DNA of 64,000 bases, taken from assembly GCA_039621445.1 (NCBI GenBank), contig CP154954.1, forward strand, positions 72,579,359 through 72,643,358, read 5' to 3'. The translations under genes and the position numbers were made by a program. How positions within the stretch are numbered: position 1 is the first letter of the stretch; each line of letters begins with the position of its first letter. The notes under the pieces were generated by a model. That model did no database searches. It saw nothing but the letters and a program-made list of their open reading frames with translations, and was not told the DNA's origin. The DNA comes from Euglena gracilis (taxonomy: Eukaryota > Euglenida > Euglenophyceae > Euglenales). Positions 37,353-61,318 of the stretch are shown here, piece by piece.

Positions 37353-40300
37353 CATACATAAAAATATACATATATACACACATATATGTACATACATACA
37401 TGCATACACACACACACACACATATATACATATATATATATACATACATATATATTATGTATATATGTATATATGCACTTCATATTTAATGCACCCCATG
37501 CGGGGTGGATGAAAAGAAGCCTGGCCCTCCCCCATTCCCTCCACTTGCACCCTACCCCCGCCCAACTCCTTTTTGCCACTGCACTGCACTGCACTGCACT
37601 GCCCACATCGCTCAGGCGGGGGATTTTTCCTTATTTTTTGGAGTTTTTTTTTAAACTGTGCATTTTGCACATTTTGTTGCATTTTTTTTTACGCATTTTC
37701 TCGACTTGCTTTTTGGCGCATTTTTTTTCAACTTAATTTTTTCTCACAATTCCACATAATTGTTGTATTTTTGGCACCGCTTTTGCATGTTTTTTTGGCA
37801 ATTTTATTTTTTTTCATAATTTTTGCGCCTTTCTCTCAGATTCTGCATTCTTGTGCTTCGTCAAATTTTGGCAAACTGCACATTTTTTTGTGCTTTTCTC
37901 TACGCATTTTTTTTTCCAGGCTGGGCGAGCGGATCTCCCCCTGCATTTCTTTGGCCAATTGCCTGGCGGGGACCCCTTGGCGGCCGCCACCACACTCTCC
38001 GACCTGCTGCAGGCCAGCCGCGATGGGGCCGGCCCGCCCCGGGTGACGCATGACGTCATGGAGGTGTTCGCGCTGGGCGTGTTGCTTGGGACGCAACTCC
38101 GCCGGAAGTTGACCACTGCATCCGCAGTTGCAACGGCACAAAAATGGCATTCCTTGCCTCGAATGGCACCCTTTGGGGAGCCACGGCGGGGGGAAGATGG
38201 CCCTTGGTTGGGCCACCGCCAGTCGCAGTTGGTCGCGTCCCCAACCACAATTTTTTTTGGTTGGGCCTCGGCCGGCCGCGGCCCAAATCGCTTCCGACTT
38301 TGAAACCATGAAATTTGGTTTGGTTGGGCCGCGGCCGGCCGAGGTTCGGTGATAGCTCGGCTGGTATGACTGACCCTGACAGGGTCTCGGGAGCAACAGT
38401 TCTCTGGAGAGGCTGGGAACGCCAAAAGGGCACCAAGGAATTAATTTCTTGCAGTCAAACGGGATGAAAATTGCCTTCCCGGTGATCCTCCTGGGCGCTG
38501 CGTCACAACGTCGGATGCTCCCATTCACCCAAGGAGTGGCTTCCCATCGGCGGCGCCGAACTTCGCTGATGACCAAAACCGCAACCAGTGGTGGGGCCCA
38601 GGGCACACCGGGGCAAAAGTACACAACGTTCAGGCGAGAGCCCCCCCCCCCCCAGGGTTTGATATAAGGAGGGCGTACATGGTTTAGGTGGGTGTCCCCC
38701 CCCCCTCCTGGCCCGCAGGGGGGTCCGGACCCCCCCCCACCTGCCAGGGGGTCCAGACCGACCCTGGGGGGGGGTACCCGGGACCCCCCCAAAAAGGGTC
38801 AATTTTTTCCTCCGGCGCTTTGCGCCGAAAATTTTTTGCATTTTTGGCAAATTTTTGCCCCAAAAGTGCCCAAAATGGCACGTTTGGCCGTTTTGGGGGG
38901 TCAAAAATTTCTGTCACCCGGACCGCGCCACTGTTTAGGTGGGGGAGTGTCCCCCCCCCCACCCCCCCCTCCTGGCCCGCAGGGGGGGGGTCCGGACCAC
39001 CCCCCCACCTGTCCTTATATCAAACCCTGCCCCCCCCCTGCAAGCAATTGTAACCTGGGGGTGACCATCACCCCCACCAGAAAGATTTAAATTCGTTTAA
39101 TTATTTATCGTTGTGCGGTTTTGATACATGCGAATAGCCGCGATGAGTCGTCGGAAGGGTGGCCATATCCGAGGGGTCGGCCCCCCATCCCCCCAGTGGG
39201 CTCCCTGTCCAAAACCATTGATGGCCAAAGGCATCCGTGCCTGAAATAGGCCCAAATGTGGCACAAGCGCACACACTAAAAACAGGGAGCACCTGTGTCG
39301 CCCCACACACAGGTGTCCCCTGTTTCCGGCTGCTGAAGTGTGTGGAGAAGGACATCAACGCCGCGCTGACCGCCGCCTCCAACGGCGCCAACGCCGAGTT
39401 CCACGAGCTGCTGGTCCACATCATGGCCAGCCATCCCACGCCAGGGAGGGAAATTTACACCATGCAGTTATTGCAGTCCTCAGATTTGGGTTTTTAACCC
39501 AATTTTTGAACAGTTTTTTTTTGCAGTTTTTTTCCCCCCTTATTTTTGAAACTTTTCTTAGCAGTTTCTACGGATACCTGCCCATGTGCTGTTTTCTACC
39601 CCTTCTTCCCATGTGCTTGCCGCCTCCATCAGGTCGCTGAGTTTTTTTTTTATCCTCAATTGTGTCCAACACCGATCAGAACACATGACATCGTGTGGGA
39701 TTTTGTGTTGGGTGTCTGACCACCCCACCTGCAGGGCGGAGGTCCCCCGCCAAGATTTTCCATACGACTTGTTTGGTTGTTTTTATTCAGAAGATGGAGG
39801 GCAACCCCTCAACCAGCAAAGAGCAATACAGTAACCCCCTCCCCCTTTGCCCTCCGACCACCCTTGTACACCGACCACCCCATGGTTGGGGGTTGCAGGT
39901 GAGGGGATGTGTTCCCACTTCTCCCGGGAAAAGTGAGTGTTATCCCGAGAACTTGTCGGGAAACTGTCAGCTGTCAGGGCCCCACCAGGGAAACTGTCAG
40001 GGTCTTTGGTGCCGGCCAACCTGTCGGGGTAGGAAGTTGTCAGGGTCCTCGGTACCGGCCGACCAATATGAACGTATATCCACACATGCTCACCCACCTG
40101 CAGGGGGCGAATTAATGAAAATTAGCTGCCAAAAAAAACACTCCATAAATGGGCAGGGCAATAAAACTAAAGCATAATTTTTGCAATTTTGGGAAAATGC
40201 TGATTCCAGAAAAGTTCAAAAATGGCAGATAAATTTAATTGGAAAATTTGGTCTCAGGAAAAAATCTGGTGCAACATCGAAAAAATCTGGGGGAACATAC

Positions 40301-41024
40301 AAAAAATAAAAAAATAACTACAAAGGTTGTTAAATTCAAAATAAAACGAACTTAGTTTTTTTTTTTTCATCCTGCCTATCCATTCCCTATCTCCCAGCCA
40401 CGCAAACAGCCAGACAGCAAGAGCAGCAGTAGCAGGAGCCGATCAACCGCCAATCAACCCACCTTCCCGCCCACCCACCCACCCACCCTCAAACTGAAAA
40501 AAAATCCTCTGGCGGTGCGACGGAGTAATTGACGGATATTAAATAGGCTTTTGGCATGCCTTGTTTTTGCTAAATTTGTTCAAAACATGTTAAAAATGAC
40601 ATTTTTGTCAGGTTTTAGAGGTCAAAAAATAAATTTTATGGCAAAATTTTACGCCGTGACGGTCCCTGGCAAAGATTTTCCAACAGGTTGTCGGGGGTTT
40701 GCGGGAACCCGGTCGGTTGACAAAGGGAGGTGGCAGGTCCAGTCACTCCTCCAGCTTGAATTCCGCTGACGTTTCTTCGGGAAGGGAAGTTCCTGGCTAA
40801 CCGAGCCGCAACCCCCCCCCCCCTTGCCCTCCGGTGGTGTGTGAGACCACCGGAGAGACGGTGGTCTGTGTGAGTCCGTGTGAGCCCTCTCAGCTGTGTT
40901 GTGGCCGGGGTGGTTGCCCGCAACGAAGTTCTTCCTGGAGTTGGGCTCGCCGGACCTGCAGCCCAACGCCACGCTGGAGGCGGTGCAGCAGAGCGCCCTG
41001 CAGTGGTTCCGGGGGCGGCACTGA
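15034..41024 (+). CDS. SPATA4-type calponin-homology protein with long C-terminal extension (about 22 exons)
   Basis: The N-terminus (exons 1-5) matches SPATA4: [13 protein letters not shown], then [20 protein letters not shown], then [20 protein letters not shown], then [12 protein letters not shown]. This is the CH_2-type calponin-homology fold found in flagellar and microtubule-associated proteins. Vertebrate SPATA4 is about 300 residues; here the frame continues through many more helix-rich exons I do not recognise and ends at TGA 41022-41024. Most introns obey the CAG(+4)/CTG(-8) rule and lack GT-AG. Phase-consistent chains are exons 1-5, 7-9, 10-18 and 19-22. Joins 5-6-7, 9-10 and 18-19 are unresolved, so a split into two genes cannot be excluded. 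No functional role can be assigned to the C-terminal part. A cytoskeletal or axonemal location is inferred from the CH domain only. Confidence 0.75.
16480..16731. mobile_element. hAT-type MITE, copy 2 (252 bp)
   Basis: Same ends and interior as the copy at 348. A perfect 8-bp duplication ACTGGGAT lies at 16472-16479 and 16732-16739 in non-repetitive flank. CAGGG ends plus 8-bp duplications are the hallmark of hAT elements. Sits 40 bp before exon 2 of the CH-protein gene, in intron 1. Confidence 0.93.
16772..16909 (+). CDS. CH-protein exon 2 (core of CH domain)
   Basis: 46 codons beginning [20 protein letters not shown] and containing [16 protein letters not shown], the core of the SPATA4 CH domain ([12 protein letters not shown] and SSFENGTSLK in human). 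The following intron starts GCCCAG and ends CTGCGGCG. Confidence 0.92.
17156..17244 (+). CDS. CH-protein exon 3
   Basis: Encodes [20 protein letters not shown] then HLSRDVIDG, matching [23 protein letters not shown]. The intron that follows starts GCCCAGGGCCAC and ends GTGGCCCTGCCACC, a perfect 9-bp complementary pair. Two leftover bases join exon 4 in frame. Confidence 0.9.
17588..17662 (+). CDS. CH-protein exon 4
   Basis: Encodes [20 protein letters not shown] then KREI, matching the EILIEEVYTLLTHREI end of the SPATA4 CH domain. Defined by CTGCCACC upstream and GCGCAG downstream. Joins exon 3 as DGV-MHQK and exon 5 as REIQ-SFS. Confidence 0.9.
17873..17930 (+). CDS. CH-protein exon 5
   Basis: Encodes [19 protein letters not shown]. 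Bounded by CTGATCCA and GGCCAG. Phase agrees with exon 4. The sequence after the CH domain is not recognised. Confidence 0.65.
18046..18165. repeat. GT microsatellite
   Basis: Two GT runs (about 18050-18068 and 18102-18150) separated by unique sequence, ending in alternating GC. Confidence 0.9.
18170..18287 (+). CDS. CH-protein possible exon 6
   Basis: A GC-rich block just after a GT repeat, with coding-like composition in more than one frame. Some exon is needed here because exon 5 ends in phase 0 and exon 7 begins one base into a codon. Boundaries and frame are unresolved. Confidence 0.3.
18583..18708 (+). CDS. CH-protein exon 7
   Basis: Encodes [20 protein letters not shown] then a lysine/proline-rich stretch ending THNVK. 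Bounded by CTGACAAA and GGCCAGGCCGCCG. The downstream intron ends CGGCCGCCTGCGGGC, complementary to its start at 8 of 10 positions. Confidence 0.75.
18785..19592. mobile_element. C-tract TA-flanked MITE, TTGTCCAACGACC family, copy 1 (808 bp)
   Basis: Ends CCTCCCCCCCCC-TTGTCCAACGAC and its inverse, flanked by TA. Sub-terminal repeats read CCCGGTCAGAGACGA. The middle (18968-19440) is an AAAATGGCC-type array. Inserted in the nonconventional intron between CH-protein exons 7 and 8. Confidence 0.85.
19998..20054 (+). CDS. CH-protein exon 8
   Basis: Encodes [18 protein letters not shown], helix-like. Starts five bases after CTG and ends before GGCCAG. Joins exon 7 to restore a lysine codon. The intron before it contains an 808-bp C-tract element. 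Confidence 0.7.
20235..20334 (+). CDS. CH-protein exon 9
   Basis: Encodes [20 protein letters not shown] then [12 protein letters not shown]. Acceptor CTCACACAG agrees in phase with exon 8, giving GIR-PPSES. The 3' end lies within a few bases of 20334 and is not settled. Confidence 0.6.
20431..20827. mobile_element. C-tract TA-flanked MITE, TTGTCTAAGCACC family (397 bp)
   Basis: Ends C-tract plus TTGTCTAAGCACC and inverse, TA on both sides. Internal repeats CCCCGGTTCTTACCCAT occur at both ends, plus a GGCGCGAAGCGCCG hairpin. Lies between CH-protein exons 9 and 10. Confidence 0.8.
21005..21139 (+). CDS. CH-protein exon 10
   Basis: Encodes [20 protein letters not shown] then [20 protein letters not shown]. 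Strong coding look: GC-rich, open, helix-like second half. Preceded by CTG plus five bases. The phase with exon 9 is not resolved. Confidence 0.65.
22240..22366 (+). CDS. CH-protein exon 11
   Basis: Encodes [20 protein letters not shown] then [20 protein letters not shown]. Starts after CTGGTTCG, with phase compatible with exon 10 ending before GTGGAA. The 3' end is taken before GTCCCG. Confidence 0.65.
22902..23063 (+). CDS. CH-protein exon 12
   Basis: Encodes [20 protein letters not shown] then [20 protein letters not shown] and on to SSGRTNA. Followed by CCCCAGGCTTC. The intron ends GAAGCCTGTCACC, an 8-bp perfect complementary pair. Confidence 0.75.
23844..23900 (+). CDS. CH-protein exon 13
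   Basis: Encodes [18 protein letters not shown]. Phase and complementary intron ends agree with exon 12. Ends before GCCCAGC. Confidence 0.8.
24525..25100. mobile_element. C-tract TA-flanked MITE, TTGTCCAACGACC family, copy 2 (576 bp)
   Basis: Same ends, sub-terminal motifs and AAAATGGCC-type interior (24613-24940) as the element at 18785, with a shorter interior. TA on both sides. Confidence 0.85.
25422..25454 (+). CDS. CH-protein exon 14 (micro-exon)
   Basis: Only 33 bases, encoding [10 protein letters not shown]. Bounded by CTGGCCCC and GACCAG. Phases fit both neighbours. The same frame stays open for another 30 codons, so the 3' limit rests on the CAG rule. Confidence 0.55.
25638..25859. 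mobile_element. hAT-type MITE, copy 3 (222 bp)
   Basis: Same family. An 8-bp duplication GTGGGGTG immediately flanks both ends. Lies in the intron between CH-protein exons 14 and 15. Confidence 0.9.
25942..26044 (+). CDS. CH-protein exon 15
   Basis: Encodes [20 protein letters not shown] then [14 protein letters not shown]. Starts after CTGCTGCC. Ends before GTTGGG (GT) or six bases earlier before GAGCAG; both leave phase 0. Confidence 0.65.
26099..26750. repeat. TCAA/TCAG tetranucleotide array (~650 bp)
   Basis: Long array of TCAA units, irregularly mixed with TCAG, TCAT and CCAA, ending in CCAACCAA. In the large intron between CH-protein exons 15 and 16. Confidence 0.95.
27646..27812. repeat. 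GCCGACCGCA 10-bp tandem arrays
   Basis: Two blocks of about 6-8 units of GCCGACCGCA, separated by CTGTCATAGGTGGGG. A third block lies at 28733-28801 and is likewise followed by CTGTCATAGGTG, so the blocks may bound an element of about 1.1 kb. Confidence 0.8.
27900..28660. repeat. TTTTGGCCA array, both orientations
   Basis: About 420 bp of TTTTGGCCATTT-type units, then about 300 bp in the inverse AAAAGTGGCC orientation, so the two halves can fold back. The same word makes up the interiors of the elements at 18785 and 24525. Confidence 0.8.
28733..28801. repeat. GCCGACCGCA array, third block
   Basis: Seven imperfect GCCGACYGCA units, followed after 16 bases by CTGTCATAGGTG. Confidence 0.8.
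29918..30115. repeat. GACTGGGCGTGACT tandem array
   Basis: About 15 imperfect units of 10-14 bp built on GGGCGTGACT, GAGCGTGACT and GGGCACGACTAAG. Confidence 0.8.
30268..30299. repeat. G32 homopolymer
   Basis: Uninterrupted run of 32 G on the + strand. Longest homopolymer in the window; prone to G-quadruplex formation and to length error in assemblies. Confidence 0.95.
31007..31073 (+). CDS. CH-protein exon 16
   Basis: Encodes [20 protein letters not shown] then DS. Bounded by CTGGACGT and GACCAG, with phases that fit exons 15 and 17. Low-complexity protein, so support is mostly positional. Confidence 0.45.
31092..31275. mobile_element. GGGAAACTGTCA family copy
   Basis: Carries CTGGGAAACCGTCATGCCC, CTGTCAGGGTCCCCGG and GACCTGTCAGGTGACAGTTT before a G-tract, as in the copy at 46083. 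Confidence 0.65.
31538..31600 (+). CDS. CH-protein exon 17
   Basis: Encodes [20 protein letters not shown]. Preceded by a cluster of CTG triplets that all give the same phase, and ends before CGCCAG with one base left over. Confidence 0.7.
32265..32352 (+). CDS. CH-protein exon 18
   Basis: Encodes [20 protein letters not shown] then ALAPRVTV. The two leading bases complete a lysine codon with exon 17. Starts after CTGGGCCC and ends before CCCCAG. Confidence 0.65.
32353..34420. other. CH-protein intron, boundaries unresolved
   Basis: Holds the partial C-tract MITE at 32720-32850 and long C-tracts near 33825-33845, 34135-34148 and 34190-34206. No exon was recognised, although the phases of exons 18 and 19 suggest one may be missing. 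Confidence 0.5.
32720..32850. mobile_element. Partial C-tract MITE, TATGTCCAACGACC family
   Basis: Shares CCAACGACCACACCCCCC, GAGGACACC and GGTCATTGGACAT with the element at 60044, but the left outer end is missing. Confidence 0.6.
34421..34542 (+). CDS. CH-protein exon 19
   Basis: Encodes [20 protein letters not shown] then [20 protein letters not shown], clearly protein-like. Ends before CCGCAG in phase 0. The 5' junction with exon 18 is not resolved; another small exon may be missing between 32352 and 34421. Confidence 0.7.
34713..34795. repeat. GT microsatellite
   Basis: About 80 bp of GT, 170 bp after CH-protein exon 19. Confidence 0.95.
35265..35300. repeat. GATTT pentanucleotide array
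   Basis: Six units of TTGAT/GATTT in AT-rich intron sequence. Confidence 0.8.
36370..36545. repeat. AAATATAAGACACC repeat cluster
   Basis: AAATATAAGACACC occurs four times on the + strand and once inverted, followed by a GGGGGG-TTAGGTTACCTAA-CCCCCC palindrome. Looks like a degraded C-tract inverted-repeat element. Confidence 0.65.
36963..37182. mobile_element. C-tract element, GTGTCAACGACAC family, with internal duplication
   Basis: Bounded by C-tract plus GTGTCAACGACAC and a matching G-tract end. A unit of about 93 bp running from GTGTCAACGACACTTTTCTG to ATTGACATGGTGTGTCGTTG occurs twice in tandem with one base change. Confidence 0.7.
37285..37475. repeat. TA/TACA tract between two copies of a 40-bp unit
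   Basis: TA-rich tract flanked by direct copies of CACTTCATATTTAATGCA followed by CCCATGCGGGGTGGAT (37260-37293 and 37475-37510). Confidence 0.85.
37929..38011 (+). CDS. CH-protein exon 20
   Basis: Encodes [20 protein letters not shown] then TTLSDLLQ. Starts after CTGGGCGA. The following intron starts GGCCAGCCG and ends CGGCTGCTGAA, a 6-bp complementary pair. Confidence 0.75.
38653..39029. mobile_element. hAT-like MITE, second family (377 bp)
   Basis: 18-bp inverted ends CAGGGTTTGATATAAGGA. The interior has GC-rich arms and a GGCGCTTTGCGCCG hairpin. Flanked by C-tracts that could be an 8-bp duplication. Similar ends occur at about 42278-42297 (TTTTATCGAACCCTGG), suggesting degraded relatives. 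Confidence 0.75.
39338..39424 (+). CDS. CH-protein exon 21
   Basis: Encodes [20 protein letters not shown] then FHELLVHI. Starts five bases after CTG. Ends before GGCCAG, leaving two bases that form ATG with exon 22. Confidence 0.8.
39915..40110. mobile_element. GGGAAACTGTCA family copy
   Basis: Contains CGGGAAACTGTCA, GGGTCCTCGGTACCGGCCGA and CATGCTCACCCACCTGCAGG; the outer end is less clear. The CCACACATGCTCACCCACCT segment recurs inverted at about 48350-48385. Confidence 0.55.
40943..41024 (+). CDS. CH-protein terminal exon 22
   Basis: Encodes [20 protein letters not shown] then QWFRGRH and TGA (the first codon is shared with exon 21). Starts after CTGGAGTT. Confidence 0.75.
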
Positions 41025-42617
41025 CGGTCATCCCCCCGTCCGATGTACATCCGTACATGTCTGTGTCCATCGTGTCGCCTCCCTCTTCCCCTCCCGTACC
41101 TGCACCTCCCTGTTACCTTCCTGTACAGTCGTGTTGTCTGCTGTCCATGCGCTTGGCACCTTTGCCATCAACTAAACCATCCAAATCATATTGTTGGGAT
41201 TTTTGTTCCCGGTTGGAACCGATTATCCAACTGAACTTCAGCGATCCCCAGGAATCGATTAAAGGAGCAGGGATTTTTTTTTGAAACTTTGGATCTGCGG
41301 GGGGGGGGGAGGCTTAGGCTGCGTAAAATTGCCCAAAAGTTTTGGAAGGTTTGAAGGGGAAGTTTTGGAAGGAGGAAGTGGAAAAACGCTTCGTTTGACC
41401 TCCCAAAGTCTTAAGCTTTTTCTGGAAGGGGCTGTTTCTGCCGATGTTTTGGCTTGGAGTAATGGATCTCTATAAGAGGCTGAAATGAGCGAAAAGGGGC
41501 ATGAATTTTTCAATAAAAACCGAAATTGGCGAAAAGTAAAGGTACAGTAAAAGAAAAGTACACAAAATTTTCAGGTGAAGCGAAAAGGCGCTTCGTCACT
41601 GCCCAGTTCTACTGCACTCCGAGGCGCCGAAAACCAAAATGACCCAAAATGGGGTCTCATGAGGACAGAAGGAGGAGGGGAAGCGGAGATTGCCAAAAAC
41701 CGCTTCCTTATTCGATGTTGATCAGCGGAAATGATGGGTAGGTGGAGTTCAGGAGATGCGTACAGCAGAAACCCCCCAAAAAGTTTAAAGTGGCCAGGAG
41801 AAGCGGAATCACGCTTCCTCCTGACGATTTTAAATTTTCAGGGCCATGACTTCGAAGGCCTGAGTGGTTTGGATGGGCACCAATACGAGGGGGAGACGAA
41901 GTCGGAACCCGCTGTCCATATCTGGCACATGTGTAATTGAAGCTAGGCTGTATGCCATTGACATTCGGGTGGTGGTGAGTGGACACACGCTGAGTTTGTG
42001 GTGATGGAACGTTCATCTGGGCGAGTGGTAGAACGTGCCCAACCAGGTCCAGATAGGGCCTTACAAATTTATGCACGAATGCAAGGGGAGGGAGGCAGGA
42101 GGTTTAGAACCGTTATATGGAAAACCTGGTCCAGATAGGCATGCGGCTTTACCAAAAAGTGCCCAAAAGTGCGCTTTACCCTATTTGAATGTCAGAATGC
42201 GTTCCGGGCCAAAAATCAGTCATCCAGACCCCACCATTTTAGTAGATGGGGTATCACCCCCCCCCCCCAGCCTCCCTTTTATCGAACCCTGGCCGAGCCC
42301 CCCTCCCCTAAATGGGGTCCTTCGGTGCAGCTCGGAGTTGTTAGCCGAGGAAACGAAGCTGGTTGGCTGGATGGTAAGGATGCCACACTTGTTATTGTTG
42401 TCGATCGGAAACACAGTTGCCTTGCTTTAAGTGCACATTGCTTAAAAAAGGTGGGCTAATGTCTCCAGTGGCATTATTTGTTGTTTTGAACGCTGCCTAT
42501 TTTTGTTGGTTCTCATTTCAAAATGTAGTGAGGAGGTGATGCAATTATGTGCAGTAGCAGCCTGTGGCGACAATGTTGCTGCAATCTGTGGATACCATGG
42601 TGCAATTGCCATCACTC

Positions 42618-43690
<1,073 letters not shown>

Positions 43691-44062
43691 TGCATCACAC
43701 CACACACTCTATGCACAGACTTAACTGCCCGAGCAATGTCCTCGTTTGGCTTCGCGATCCCCATCGTTAAATGCCATAATTTTCTCGATTTGACTGAAAA
43801 TGTTCATCATCTCCGCCGCTCGATGTGTGAGGCACCATGGATAGCATAACTGGAGCTGAATATGGGGCCGGAAACTGGAAATTGTATTTTGCCCCCTGTG
43901 ACAATGCTTTTTTGTGACCGTGGTTCAGTTGCGGTAGCCACCGAAACCCAATCTCGAGCCACCTGCTTTATATATGTGTTTGCACATTACGTGTTGCAAG
44001 CACATCTTCTTGTAGGCTGCAGTTGCAGCAGTGCCGGCACAGCTCAGGGCTTCTGTGAGCGT

Positions 44063-44086
44063 GTCCGTTTTTCTTCTTCCTTGCAG
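44063..44086 (+). promoter_or_regulatory. Possible trans-splice acceptor
   Basis: A pyrimidine run ending TTCCTTGCAG lies 40 bases before the ATG at 44127. In euglenids, mRNAs receive a spliced leader at such a site. Sequence shows only the acceptor-like tract; an ordinary 5'-UTR intron would look the same. Confidence 0.4.
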
Positions 44087-44126
44087 CACCCACCCGCCCA
44101 CCGCTTTCTTGCCTGACTCCCGCGCA

Positions 44127-61318
<17,192 letters not shown>

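Noticed and set aside
37814-38792. Antisense frames of 200-318 residues
   Set aside because: They are shadows of GC-rich CH-protein exon 20 and of the hAT-like element at 38653; low-complexity Pro/Gly/Arg composition.
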